Shown: positions 10,441-22,970, numbered from the stretch's first letter. The stretch is 42,500 nt of DNA from Hydractinia symbiolongicarpus (GCF_029227915.1 NC_079882.1:27535001-27577500), one strand, 5' to 3'. Translations and numbers: made by a program. Notes: generated by a model from the sequence alone, not told the origin.

Positions 10441-11400
10441 ATGGATAAACAAGTTCAGAGATCTTCAACAATGCCAGGAAGACGTAAAACAGACCAAGAT
10501 GATACAAGGCTGTACAAATCTTTCTCATTTCGGGAAAAATTACGGTCAACGTTTTCACATAAAATCTCTGTAGAAAGTAAAACAGAAGAGATTATGTATG
10601 GAAATATGGTTGTTTTAGGTGATGAAGGAGTCGGAAAAACATCTCTTATACAACGCTTTGTAGACAATAAATTTTTTGACAACTACGTACCGACTCAAAA
10701 CATTTGTAATTCTGACGTTAAAGCTCTTGTTGAGTGCGAGAAAAAGAAAACGCTCAAGAAGAAAGAAAAGAGCTTGAGAAACACCTTACGTAAAACTGCA
10801 TTGTTAAACAGCCAATCAAAATTACCAGAAAACATATCTGATAATTTAGGGAAAACTACAATTAGCTGTCGCTGCAGGTCGATTGCAGGTATCGACAAAA
10901 AAAGAGAAAGTAGTTTAAAAAGAACTTTGAGTTTTGGTCGAGCACAAATGCAACAAATAAAAAACAAAGAGAACTATAAAAGTCTGAAAGAGTTCAACAT
11001 TCAATTGGTGGATACGCCAGGAACCGTGAACTTGTCTTCTCCTGCGACATATAGGGCGATCTTATCAGACGCCAAAGGATTTTTAATAGTATGCTCATTT
11101 GATAAGCCTTCCAGCTTTCAATCCATGAAAAATATATACCAAGATATCAAGAATATGAATGATCGTGTACCTATTATTCTTGTGGTAAATAAGGAAGATT
11201 TGAACTCACAGAATATCGAAGACATAGGAGATAGGGTTTGTGAATTCTCAAGGGAACTGGATGTACAGTGGTGTGAAGTATCAGCTTTCAAAGGAATTGG
11301 CTTTAAAAATCTAATCGAAGTTATTATGAATGAAACTACACATTACAACGAACAAGAAGATATTGCTGATCAGATTCAAGACTATGACTTTTTCTACTAA
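10441..11400 (+). CDS. divergent Ras-like small GTPase, gene 1 (319 aa)
   Basis: Single-exon frame. The start is the ATG at 10441; the frame is open a little further upstream but with no ATG. Visible motifs: residues 7-12 RSSTMP (14-3-3 mode-I consensus); 30-39 FREKLRSTFS, shared with gene 2; P-loop G60-DEGV-G65-K66-T67-S68; switch I YVPT with Thr85; G3 D191-T-P-G194 (DxxG kept); G4 N250-K-E-D253; G5-like S281-A-F. About 105 residues separate Thr85 from Asp191, against about 20-25 in Ras; this insert is Lys/Arg/Ser-rich (KRTLSFGR). The core is followed by an acidic tail ending DYDFFY with no CAAX box, so no prenylation is expected. All core motifs suggest it can bind GTP; the lack of lipidation with an N-terminal extension recalls RGK proteins, but that is analogy. 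Biological role unknown. Confidence 0.9.
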   Translation: MDKQVQRSSTMPGRRKTDQDDTRLYKSFSFREKLRSTFSHKISVESKTEEIMYGNMVVLGDEGVGKTSLIQRFVDNKFFDNYVPTQNICNSDVKALVECEKKKTLKKKEKSLRNTLRKTALLNSQSKLPENISDNLGKTTISCRCRSIAGIDKKRESSLKRTLSFGRAQMQQIKNKENYKSLKEFNIQLVDTPGTVNLSSPATYRAILSDAKGFLIVCSFDKPSSFQSMKNIYQDIKNMNDRVPIILVVNKEDLNSQNIEDIGDRVCEFSRELDVQWCEVSAFKGIGFKNLIEVIMNETTHYNEQEDIADQIQDYDFFY

Positions 11401-11672
11401 GTACATATGTGAAGAAACGTCGAAAGTACGCAGAGAAGAACAATCATATCGCACGTTTAACGCTAAGTGATTATCGATATGAAAAATGATCTTTAAGTCG
11501 ATATTTGTTCGTAATTACTTGACAACCCATGCCATCTATTGAAGGAGGTGTTGTAAAGTCCCAATTTAATAATGTTTATGAGTATCAAATAACTATTTTT
11601 ATTAATTAATCGACGGTTATTATGACCCATTAACCTGTGAATCTGGGAATGCATATTGATGATAAAAAACAT

Positions 11673-11678
11673 AATAAA
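11673..11678 (+). terminator. polyadenylation signal of gene 1
   Basis: AATAAA about 270 bases after the stop codon; the first perfect hexamer downstream of the gene on this strand that I found. Confidence 0.5.
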
Positions 11679-11699
11679 ACATGCTTTTGTGTATTGAAA

Positions 11700-13151
11700 G
11701 AAACATGCACATGAGTGAACTATGGTAGTAAAAACATTTTATTGACAAATGGGGAGATAATCGTTTCAAACTTTTATCACCGCATAAATATTTTGACTTA
11801 AATGTAAATACTTAGAGAATGTTTTTTTATGTGGACGCTTTGAGCTAAAAGAACTTTGTAAAATTTAAAAGTTTTTATCAATAACAAATTTGTCATGCAA
11901 GTATTAAAATAAGTAGTTTTTATTGTTTTACTTGCAAACTTTATGTCAGGATTTTCAAAGAAATTGTTTAGCAACAGGCTGTTTTCTTAAAATTACGAAA
12001 ATCTCGCAACAGCTAGGCTACGTTATCTCTACTTTGGCGCATGTGGTCAGGCAGAGATAGTTAAAAATGCAACAGGTGAGGTTTCCTGAATTCCTGCACT
12101 ACGTTAGAGTTCAAATTGTGGAGGACAAATGGGCCTAGAGAGAAAGAACTGGCGCGAGTTGATATCAGCTAAATCTAGCATCTCGAATCAATACAACTCA
12201 CGTCTTATATTCTCTGTGAATATGAATTCTATAAGGAGTTTCGAAGTGGTCGGGTCTATATTGCTTGTGGTTGGCCCTTTTGTAGAAAAATTTAATGAAT
12301 GGCTGTTATAAGTTTTTTTTCATACAAAAAATAATTACAAGCAACGTGAATTACACAAAAAAAGAAGAAAGGAATAGCTGGTAACTACAAAAATGAATTT
12401 AAAAATTAATCTGAAACCACATTTGTTAAATTAAAAATATTGTCGATTAGTAATGGAGACTCATTAAATAAGTTAATGAAAGCACTACGATAACCAGGGT
12501 AAGAGACAAAACGACGTGAATATTAATTCGTAATATCAAGACAAAAAATAAATTCGTCTAAAAAGGACAAAAACATTAAAATAAAGATAAAATAAATATA
12601 ATACATCCAATAGCAATTTTTAATATAACTTATCAAACATTTTTTTTTTTTTGAGATGACACGAAAATGATCACCTTCCAATAAGGATTTTAAAAATTTT
12701 AGTGGGAGCAAGGACCTGTTACAATTGTTCTCAAACCTGCCTAACGGGTTTTTAAAAAAGGGGAGCTTGCCTTGTTGACCGGACTGGTTCAGCTAGCCCA
12801 GATCTCAGCTACTCTGATGCACCTCTACTAAATTTAAAACATGTTCATATAAGAACCAAGTCAGTCAGATCTCAGTTAAATTTGTCAGAATCTCGGCAAG
12901 GTGGGTTGAATTTTTCTCATAAAAATACATTCTATCGAGCCAGCTTGTCTTGTCGATATAGTTTTTATACTCTCGTAATCATTTTTCTTGTTCTACATTG
13001 TTTAATGTTTTAATTGTTCAAAGCTACCTGCCTAACCGAATCTGGCAGGTAATTCAGATCGGTTTGCCGAGGCAGCTCGTCTCCATATAAACAGCCCTAG
13101 AATTATGTCCCACTGCATTGCACTTAGTGTACAAATTAGTGTTATATAAAA
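11700..13151. other. intergenic, mostly featureless; diverged repeat at about 12715-13110
   Basis: No gene recognised. From about 12715 to 13110 the sequence becomes GC-richer with words such as CTGCCTAACGGG, GCCTAACCGAATCTGGC, GAGCCAGCTTGTC and CCGAGGCAGCTCG, partly inverted to each other. It looks like a decayed MITE-type repeat whose ends I could not fix. Poly(T) at about 12641-12652. Confidence 0.35.
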
Positions 13152-13200
13152 CTAGCCCCATCCCGTGGAGAAATCCACGAGTTCGCTTGTGAAAAATCCA
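13152..13200 (-). mobile_element. Helitron 3' terminus
   Basis: On the minus strand the sequence forms a perfect 6-bp hairpin, CGTGGA-TTTC-TCCACG, followed by 8 bases and the terminal CTAG, with T as the next base: the CTRR|T end of a Helitron. It shares the hairpin with the Helitron ends at 15385, 40422, 41142 and 42346. The matching 5' end (TC...) was not located, so only the terminus is annotated. Confidence 0.6.
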
Positions 13201-14289
13201 CGATGTGTTCGTTAAGAAATTGTGCTGCTTATTTTTTCGTGTGTTCGTATCACGACTATAAGATTGTAAAGATTGTATATTGATAGGGAACGGTTATAAA
13301 TACCATTTCTATAGTAAAGGTAAGTTTTTAACTTAAGCAATGAGGAGACAAATTGGTATGGTCGGGAGTCTCGATTAAGCAATAAACACAATTTAAGTGA
13401 CCAATGCTTAACGAAATTCTTACCCACTTACTCACTATTTTTTTTGCAAGTCATTTCGCACCTTTATTTGCAGAGAAAAATTGGTCGCCAAATTACACCA
13501 CAAAAATATTAAGCTTTCATAAAGTAACAGAGCATGAAAAAGCCTACGCATTTTGTGATGCAATGATGGCTATGCTGACCAAGCGCGTGTCAAAAGTGAC
13601 GATATATCTTATAGCGACTTAAGACAAAGATGGTGGATGCGTGGGTGATATGTAAATGAATGCAAACCGCTAACCCGAAATTACACAGTAGTTTAAAATC
13701 ATAATCGATTTTTATGAGAATGAACAGAAGAAATAGATTGTATGTGACGTTTCTCTGCACAAGCTTGTAGTTTATGACTAGCTAGCTTTTGATGATATTG
13801 AAAAAGTGCTATATTTGTTACTCTAGTTTTATCCTTTTGAAAATTTGAAATCTGACTATAACCGGTTATAACGCTTAATAAGCAGCTATTGATCCTGCGA
13901 GTTTAAAACTTTTTTAAAACTAAGGCATGGGATAAACAAGCTAACCATTTGCGATGTGTGTTTTTAAATGTAGCATTATTCTTAAGAGAAAATATTCTAT
14001 TTTCCATTTTTTTACTTTCCAGTTTTATTAACAGCCTACTCATTCGCAATCACTACTCGCAATTCTTGCTTTTTTTTCTGGTTTAATTCGCTAATTTTAG
14101 TTCCACCGAAAAGTAGTTTCTTTAAAATATCTCGTAACAACTTGAATGTTGTGCATTGTTTGAAGTTGCAGTCGATGTTTTAACACTGGTCGTCTCAAAA
14201 AAGTCTTTTAAACCTAATCTACTGGCCTGTTTACATTAATGTGCATTTGGAATAAATTATCAATCCTTGTCTCTCAACTATTATTCACG
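13201..14289. other. AT-rich intergenic, no gene recognised
   Basis: Possibly the body of the Helitron ending at 13152. No coding similarity was seen in either strand. Confidence 0.35.
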
Positions 14290-15100
14290 ATATATTGCAA
14301 AGACTTTGTGGAAGACTGAAGCTATTAAATTCATCAGTAAATTTCCAACTCTTCTGTCGTAAAATATCTATAAAATTTCATTCTCTAATAAATTGTTATA
14401 TGTGGTATTCACTCTGTTCTTGTCAAGCTATTTTTTCTATTCTACTTTGTTTATGGCACATTTCACAATGTTTACTATTTCAATGTCTGCTACAACCTTT
14501 GCGACATCGTTTATATCATGTACTTCATAATTTATTTCATTCGTAGATGCGCTAGAAACTTGTCGCTGTATCATAACCCAATAATTAGATATTGGACACC
14601 ATTTGCTATTGCCTCGGCTGTATTTGGGACAGAATTGAGCCTTATAAACAAAGTTTGGTCTGGTAGTTGTTGTGCGACATGTAGCAGTTTGTGCCCAGTT
14701 GGAAGGATGGCAACCTTATGGAGTTTACCTCCTTTCTTTTCACATATAACACTCCTTGTCAATTGAAGTAATGTTGGAGCGTAAATATTTCGGTTAAGAT
14801 AATGGTGTATTAGCTACACTGTCATTTGTTGTATTACTAGTCAACTTTGGTTCTAGTGATGGTCTTCCCTGTATGGGTGCTGAATCATGTAACTTTTCAT
14901 ACGGTGCTTTTAAACGAGAAATGCCTGTTTTAGTAATTACACTTTTGTAACATTCTTGATGGTAAAAAGCGTTTTATCAACTAGTGATTCAACTTACAAA
15001 CTTTCCAAGTTGCCAAAGGAATTAATAAATGTTCGATCTTCATAATTGGCTCTCTCAATAAAGCATTCAATTAACTTTTTGATGCTTTCAAATTTTTGAA
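14290..15100 (-). pseudogene. zinc-binding transposon-associated protein, decayed
   Basis: Minus strand, read from about 15100 downward across several frames: INSFGNLESL; YHQECYKSVITKTGISRLKA and PYEKLHDSAPIQGRPSLEP; NTTNDSVANTP; IDKECY..CEKKGGKLHKV; LPTGHKLLHVAQQLPDQTLF and IRLNSVPNTAEAIAN; WVMIQRQVSSASTNEI; EVHDINDVAKVVADIEIVN; NRVNTTYNNLL. The strongly coding-like segments are separated by frameshifts and stops. YHxxCY and CEKKG..LHKV...RLN...VQYH/CWV recall a family of uncharacterised cnidarian proteins with Cys/His motifs that I associate with transposons. The exact family name is not known to me. It is dead in this copy. Confidence 0.65.
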
Positions 15101-15384
15101 AAGCAGTAATCTATGAAAAATGAGAATAACAATTTCCAAAACAAAGTAGCTTTAAAAACTATAAAGCTAAGAATCATTGAAAAATTACAACATGCTTCTT
15201 GTTATTGTTCTTTTCTAAGCTGAAATCACTTTTTTTTCTTTTTATTTGGAGTTTCTTAATTTATATTTTTCAAATTAACTGTGTCTATTCTAATAAAACG
15301 AAATAAATTTTAACTTTCACTATTCATAGGAAATTTATCACAAAAAATCACATCATAGAAATATGATACCGAGAATAATTCTTA

Positions 15385-17164
15385 CTAGCTGAATTCCCGT
15401 GAAAGAATCCACTGAATCTCTCATTAAACCGATGAAAGGGATACAAAACAAAAACATACATTATTCTTAATTTTTGAAATTCACATTTCAACCAAAACGT
15501 TTAAAAAATATAAGCATGTGCAACAACAAAAAATTATAACTAACCACCGACTTAAATCATTTGGTATATTGTATATGTCTACCGAAATATTTCAATCAAA
15601 AAATTTAAAAAAAAGTTTGTCTTACAGACCCAAACTTATAATCGAATTCCAGAATCAAATATATTTCAAATGATCGTAACGTAACAGATGTAAACATTGA
15701 TTAAGTTTAGGTTTTAGGTTTAGGTTTATTATAACGACATCAGCAGTGAATCACACACTTTGTAGTGTTAAAAACAATAATATTGGAAAAATTGCTTTTT
15801 ACAGTTTATGTAAATTCTTCTATAGGATATACACGCTGTTTTTATAAGAATGGTGCGTTTTAGTTTTAGCCTCGTTGTTCTCAACTTTTTTGACAAATGC
15901 TATCCTCATTATTCTCAGTATGTTCTTAGCATGACTATGACCTGAAAATATGAAATGACTTAATAAAATATCAAATAAAGCATATGCTATAAGTTACTAT
16001 AGCTAGCTAATGACAATTTCTACTACATATAACGGCCCATTGCTTGGACACAAAAAAGTTTAGTTCGTTTGACATACACTAAAAAAGTAAACTTCTAATC
16101 AATTTTGTGCGTCATACAGATGTTCATATTTAAAAAAAACTATCAATCAAACTTAGTCAAATTCTTAGGATATTTTAAACTCTGACCCCTTTTTTTAGAC
16201 TATATTCTTGCTTAAAAGTAAATATTTTTCGGCTCAAGACACAACAACAAACTTAATATTTAAGGAAAAACTAGCTCTGGCGGATAAAAAATCGTTATAC
16301 ACCCAAATTCATTTCTCTACCAAATAACCTAAACAACACACCTGCTTTCCTTTCGCTTTCTCAGTAGATCGCTAGCTAACGTTCTCTGAATACAAGTCCA
16401 ATCAGTTTGTTACTTCGATTATACTAAACTTCGCTTCATCCCAAAGATAACGAATTGAAAATGTATACAATTGTCTGATAAATTTCCAATCAGTTCTCTT
16501 TTTGAGGTTATATCACCGTACGTTTTTCGTCTTTATAACAAATATTTCTGACAACAACATAAACTTTTTATACCCGCTCGACAACAATAGTTTTGTTTTT
16601 TACATTTTTAGATTTGAATTATTCATATTCAAATGTGAAGTAAGCAACCTCAGTCCAAGAACACAAAATGAAAAATATAAAAGAACAAATAAGCTTTAAG
16701 CTAACCTTATGATGAATAAACATTGGCATGCTTTGTTTGAACTAACTTTTTCAGGATAACTTTAAAAAAGAGACAACCTTCTTCGCTTCAAATTTCTTTT
16801 TTCAGTTGATAAACCACTTGTTTCCGTCAGATACGGCGCGCACATAGTAAACCAGGGTTAAAATTAAATTATTCTATCTATAGCAACCCCGTGGGGCTTT
16901 TAAAACAAAAAAAAAGCAAATAAGAACGTTTAAAAAGAAATATTAGTTTCAGTAAAATAAAAAAAAGCAGTTTTATTTTTTAAAGTAATAAAAAAAAGAA
17001 TTAAATGTTTAAATAGTAACCCCCTGATTTGCGTTTTTTAATTTAGCAATTTTAGCGTAACGCCACGCTTTGGGGAGACAATGCATAAGCCATAAGAAAG
17101 TGAACCGTGATTTAAGTACCGTGAACTCACATAGTCACTCACACAAGCGTAATATAATATAGGA
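15385..17164 (-). mobile_element. candidate Helitron, about 1.8 kb
   Basis: Minus-strand orientation. The 5' end at 17164 reads TCCTATATTATATTACGCTT preceded by A; the 3' end at 15385 reads GTGGATTCTTTCACGGGAAT..., an imperfect hairpin, and finishes CTAG followed by T. Both ends resemble the better-preserved elements at 40422-41740 (TCTATATAATAATACGC ... CTAG). No Rep/helicase frame is visible inside, so it would be non-autonomous. The pairing of these two ends is inferred, because no empty site is available here. Confidence 0.5.
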
Positions 17165-20100
17165 TACGATCTTTTAACTTCCACCTGCTACCTTTTACTT
17201 CAGATTACTAATATAATTTGACAATTTTAACTACTAACAGGTATAAGATCACTCATATTTAGCAATATCTAATGAAATACGAAACAAACACTGTACATTA
17301 TAATGTCTTGAATGATATAAAAAATATTTTCAGGGGGTAACACTATTATATTAATAACTTCAAAATTGCAAAAAAAACAAATTTCTCTTTATAGAATGCA
17401 CTTGTGTAAACAACTATCATTGCAAAACAAAAGCATTTCACTGCCTAAACTTTTTTTTTATGGTCACACTAATAACATGTACCTATTTTACCCCCTGAAA
17501 TATAAAACTTCGAAATCCCTGTATCTCTTGAGTGCCTCATTTTCAAATTGTTGATTATATATATTTTTTGTTCATTTTTTTATGTTCTATCTGCTGAAAA
17601 AGAAAAAAATGCAAAATTACAACTTTGAAATTTTACTGACCAGAAACTTGATGACGTTCCCTATGGCCACACCCAGATATGGAAAAAATAACAGTTAGTT
17701 TTTTTTGTATTTAAATCAACTAAAAACCAAATTCCAATCAAAAAACAAGTCCTTGCACACGATGAACATAGTGACCCCCACTATCAGGGAATAGGCAAGA
17801 ATTAAAGCGAAATATTTCTCTGTTACAGACTGATATTCTGTGTGCGACATGACAGAAGGACTTAAAAAATACGTAGTGCGCAGTTATAGATTCAACTCTA
17901 TAATGATATATAGCATTAACATTCTTCTGAGCTAAAACAAAGTTATTTCCCAGGTGTTAAATTAGAGCATATTTGCCATTTTCCAACTGGTGATGGTTGA
18001 AGCATCTGTTCTGTGTTAATCAAAAAATGTTGAATGTTGATTCTTCTGCAGTAGTGATGGTGCGCTCCGTTTGTGTAAAAGAAAAAAAGCGATAGTTAAA
18101 ATATTTTATTAACAGTGATGTGTTGTAGCACTTATGTAACATAGTAAAGAGACTTGGAACTATTTATTAGTTCCTCTTATAAGACTACAATCTTAGACAA
18201 AATATGTATGGACTTTTCAATTTTCCTTTTCCCAAACGTTTTGACTTTAACACTGAATTTATTTACAAAATTGTAATTATCTATTTCAGATATTTTACTT
18301 TTCTTAACTTGGAGATAAGAATACATTACTTTTCCCCCAAATAGATAAAAAATACGGTAACGTACAGTTTAATCGATATTACGGAAAGGTTTGTTTGATA
18401 TCGGATTCGCAAGAATAAATCCCGATTCCCCACATATGGCAGTTCGGTAGCTCAACTGGGAGCTTTAAACACTCTAGAACAGTCTTTGTGGTTCCTCGTA
18501 AAAAAAACTGACAGAGTATATTCGTCGAAATGAAGAAACAATAAAAAATACAAGTCACTACAAGTATGCATATTTCTGGGACTATTAAGAAAATCAATCA
18601 AATTTAATAAATTTTTCAATTAAATTCCTCGACTATAGTTGTTAAGAGACAGAGAAGAGATAGTATTATTTAATTAAACTTATGCATTTCGTCTTTTTTT
18701 TTTAATAAGCTGATTGTTAGGAGGAATGTCCTCGAGGAATAAAGAAATGTTTTTCTTCTTACTCAGCTAGATTTATATTTGTATTGTAAGTCCTAAAAAT
18801 AAGTCCTGAAAAATCTCATGCAGGATTGTTTTTTTCACTAGCTAACAGCGCAGTCAACACAACATTGTCTCTGATCAGGGTATAATCCTTTCATCAAGGG
18901 ATTTCCAAGGGAAAATCATTTAATCAAAGTCTTTAAAAACGGTACAACCATCGACACAACCATCAATAAAAAGCAGAAAACTTTCTTTCGCGAATGTAGG
19001 GATACTGCATTGTAAATATTTTAATTTAAATGGTAAATCGGTAACTAATTATGACCACTTTTTAAGCGAGATTGAAAACATTTCGGACCATCTTCCACAG
19101 TCACAGGTAAAGAGTGTTCCGATCAGGATATATGTGCCAACTTGAATACAGAGTGCATCTGACCTTAGATGGGCGGATTATACCTTGAATAGAGACAATG
19201 TCAAATTGACAGTGTCATTTAAATTATTTAAATTATACTGTCTTCAAACAGTTTAGCTTTTGTAGGGGCAACTTTGATGACTGACTAGCTAAATAGCTAA
19301 ACCATAGCTTAGTTTTATGAAAGCAGCCACCAGCTGACTAGATGTAACTCTAGTTTACTTTAAGTGACAATATCGGACAGCAAACACAAAAATGCAGACA
19401 GAAACAAGTTTACATAGAGCGTTGCAGAATCGTTAACAGACAAGAAACTAGCGTTACTGTTAATTTAAAATGAACAAATACCTATATAAACGAAAAGCAA
19501 ATTACTTGTACTTTCTCGTGCTTCTATTTTTATGAGATAGAAGTAGAAAATAACGGAAATAACAAGACTTTCCAAGAAGATTATTTTAAACACGGGCTAC
19601 TCGTTGAAGGCTTACCCCTACTTCTACGGTTTTAGTGGTTGAAATTTAGTGACGTTCCATCACTTCTAGTTAATTTCACGACAGTCAAAAAATTGACGTT
19701 GAAAAGTCACGTCTGTTGGCACGGCGACTGGTGGTTAGAGAAACAATCGGACTTTCACTAACTGGATAGTGTCAACCAATATTTTTTTACCTCCATGATC
19801 CACTCATGTGCCAACAAACATTATTGAAATACGATTTATTTTTTATTCTACACTTCTAACGGAATTAATTTTAAAAGAAAGTTCGATGACTATGCTCTTA
19901 GTAACAAAATGTTCATAGTCAATTCAGGTTTCAAGTTGGGAAAACTTTTCATTGATAAGAAAACTGTGGAGACTAACTCCATAACTCTCAACAAGATAAT
20001 ACCGGGTGCAAGAACTCTATAGAAAGTTAAAAAATAAATAAATTATCATAATTATATATATATTTTTTTTGATGAACCATAGTTGTTGGATCTAAGGTGG

Positions 20101-21120
20101 CAGCACAAACCGCGACAACTCGTAACGGCCTTTATAGGATTGATTCTAGAATTATTTGACATAAGAAAACAATATGGCGTATTAAACGCCTGACTTTTGC
20201 AGAACTATTTTGTTTTATTAATAGATCAATCAGAATGTCTAAGCTGTATTTTTGAACGTTTTTACCTTTCGATTATGGACTCCAGGGAATGCAAGGCCGC
20301 AGTAGCGTAGGGTACCCGTTAAAAAATTCGTTTTTCCTTATACAACGGTAAACTATCAACTCTTTTGAGAACTTAATTGCCTGACACTACACTGGGTTGG
20401 TTGGGGAAACTAGATATAACTGTCGGGATTCATATATGCTAAAATAGTATGACTAAGTCAAAAACTTCAAACATTTGTGAAGTGTCTTGATACAAACTTA
20501 TTGCAGGTGAAAAAAAATTTAAAGACATTACTGAGGTATGCGAAAAATGTGTTATATTACTCGTGCTGTAGCTCATGCTAGCTACGTGCGCTGTAGCTTC
20601 AATCCTTCGCAGACTTTGAATGAAACAGCAAAAGCTAGTTGTACACAAAAAAAAGTAATTTTAATAACGTCTTATGGACAAAAAGATCCTAATTTACCAA
20701 TAAAAAAGAACAAAGAAAGGTTTTAAACATTGGCACAGTGCATTACTAAGTGCCAAGTAATACGTATAAATGATGTCATGAGAATCATAAATGATCCTGT
20801 CCATATTTTATCCCTAGTTTATCCCTAGTACCAATTTTATCTCTACTCAACCCATTGATAACCACGTACTTTCGCAGACATAAAAGACCGATTTTTGGCT
20901 TCTTCACAAAGTGGTCAAACAGAATAGGTGTTAAGAATACTCGATTCGCATTTTCTACCATGTCCTTTTTGGATGAATAAACGCGACAAAATTGTGAAAT
21001 CGGAATACTGACGTCAGCAACAATTAGTATTGGTTGGGACTTTGAAACCAACCAAATAACCTTAGATTCTAAGTCCGTTTACGATTGTTGACAATTACAC
21101 ACCCGCCCACATCCACCAAC
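17165..21120. other. long AT-rich intergenic region
   Basis: No gene recognised on either strand. Noted: a tRNA-like box A (TAGCTCAACTGGGAGC) at about 18450-18465; a 9-bp inverted repeat TGTTGGCAC (about 19713) / GTGCCAACA (about 19809-19817) bounding about 100 bases that may be a small MITE; an (AT)n run near 20053-20064. Confidence 0.45.
18431..18505 (+). repeat. tRNA-like relic
   Basis: TTCGGTAGCTCAACTGGGAG matches a tRNA D-arm/box A well, but the box B region (GTGGTTCCTCG) is degenerate and no acceptor stem closes. It is probably a decayed tRNA copy or SINE head, not a functional tRNA. Confidence 0.35.
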
Positions 21121-21122
21121 TA

Positions 21123-22512
21123 CCCAGCCGGCACAAGACGTCTATAAGACGTTTAAATTAAGTTTATTTTACGTCTTTGAAAGACACGTTGCTGTTTGCC
21201 GTCTTTCAAACCTCTTTTAGACGTCTAGTTATATTGCGTTTAGTTACGACGTCTTAAAGACGTCTTCTCTCGGCTTTATAAAAGATGGAACTAAAAAAGG
21301 TATTTTAAAAAGACGTTTATTAGACGTCTAAAAGAGGTGTATCGAAAGATGTCTTTTGTAAGACGTCTTTTAGATCAATTTCGAACGAGATATTTTTGTA
21401 AAATATAAGTTAAAAGCTTGTCTAAGAATACTTTATTTACTTTATTTTTTGACCCCCTAATACACATTTTCAATGTTTTTGTGATGCAAGCGACAACAAC
21501 AAGTCTTTGAAGGAATCGACTGTACATTTTCGGTAGGTTTGTATACAATTTTTATCGTGATATTTTTGGAGATTTTTTAGATTCGGACAGTTATATTTTT
21601 AGTTTTTAGTTTCTTGATTGGGATTTTATGTTGTGCATAATATTCTATGCTCGTTGAAGATTAGAAGAATTGTTTATTGTTTTACAGATACAGAACGAAA
21701 TATCGAGAAATAGTGAAACGCAAACTAAACGAAGAATATATATTTGAGAAGTTAATGTGATGTCAATGCAAGGGGAAGAATAAAATAAATGTAAATCGTA
21801 AGTACAGATTAAAGTTCAGGTTTAAGTAATGGGTATACCTTGGATATTTATTGCGATTATTCTTTGACTCTCCTCTTGACTTAGCTAAGTTTTTTTCTTA
21901 CGTAATCCATATTACTTGTGACATGTTAACAGTTTGTTATAAAAAGGTTCTTAAAAATTATATTGTACAACCAGTTTCTTCATTTTTTTATCATCCTAGA
22001 TATAAACCATTTTAAAGCCTACAGTTTTCTTGAATTTTTTAAATTTTGGCTTTTTTTTAAAAAAAAACTATGGTTATTTTTTATATAAAGAATATATATA
22101 GTTTTTATTGTAAATTTGTAAAACGAATATATATTTATTGTAACTTAGTATTCGTATTTGTCTACAACATGCTTAAAAACAAGTTAGCAACTGGTTATGT
22201 TTTAACATCTAAAATACGCATTTTATGACGTTTAAAAAACGTTCACTGCAAGACGTCTTTAAAACTGTTTAACAAAGACGTCTACTAAACGTCTAAATCT
22301 AGTCTATTTTGTCCGCTTTTTAGACGTCTTAAAGTACGTCTATTGCAACACGTTTTAAAAACGTTTAATCAAGATATCTAACAAACGTCTTTTAGTCGAC
22401 GTCTAACAGACGTCTTGCGAAAGACGTCTTAAAAGCGGACAAAATAGACCAGATTTAGACGTTTTTTAGATGTCGTCGCATGCGTATTTTAGACGTCTTT
22501 GTGCCGGCTGGG
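21123..22512. mobile_element. TIR element (1390 bp) packed with AGACGTCT palindromes
   Basis: The left end CCCAGCCGGCACAAGACGTC is mirrored at the right by GACGTCTTTGTGCCGGCTGG plus a final G. TA flanks both ends (21121-21122, 22513-22514). The terminal ~300 bp on each side contain about six or seven GACGTC palindromes plus many ACGTCT half-sites; the central ~780 bp is AT-rich and non-coding. The right side also holds a ~42-bp inverted repeat (22291-22333 / 22420-22461, core GTCCGCTTTT / AAAAGCGGAC). It is non-autonomous; the superfamily was not assigned with confidence. Confidence 0.85.
22291..22461. repeat. internal ~42-bp inverted repeat in the palindrome-rich element
   Basis: CTAAATCTAGTCTATTTTGT continuing into CCGCTTTTTAGACGTCTT is the near-perfect inverse of AAGACGTCTTAAAAGCGGAC continuing into AAAATAGACCAGATTTAG, about 85 bases apart. 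It can form a long hairpin inside the right terminal region. Confidence 0.85.
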
Positions 22513-22514
22513 TA

Positions 22515-22970
22515 ATGTTAAATAATTTAACAAGAGTTTAGATTGATGATCATTTGAGATAAGAACTTAAATAACTCCAACTTGGATATTCATTGAAATT
22601 ACTGTCGTCATTGTAAAGGGAAGTTAGAAAGTTCCTGAATATAATACTTTCGGTTGCAAAACAACTTTAATTCCTGTTTCAAGCAGATTAACGTTGTCCT
22701 TAATAAGAAACTGTTGATTCCGCTGTTTACTTTAACACTTGTTTATTTTGATGTGAATAAACTTAAGAAGGTCGTTTGTTAAATGACAGTGATACAAACG
22801 CTAACTACTTTCAAACCTAGAAATGGAGGTTGAAAAATGTTACTAAGAGCGAGCAACTAAGTTTATGATAAAATCAGATGTGTGTTTTTTAACTCAAGTT
22901 TAAGTTTCTCTCTTCTGCTTTTACTTACTTCTTGTTCTTTGACTGTAATAGACTATATCTCGAACTCGCA
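22515..22970. other. intergenic, no feature recognised
   Basis: AT-rich; nothing supported. Confidence 0.4.

Noticed and set aside
10455-10967. Minus-strand frames across gene 1
   Set aside because: Antisense shadows of the GTPase coding sequence with no motif of their own.
15706-15729. Interstitial telomeric repeat
   Set aside because: Only about three irregular TTTAGG-like units; too short and imperfect to call.
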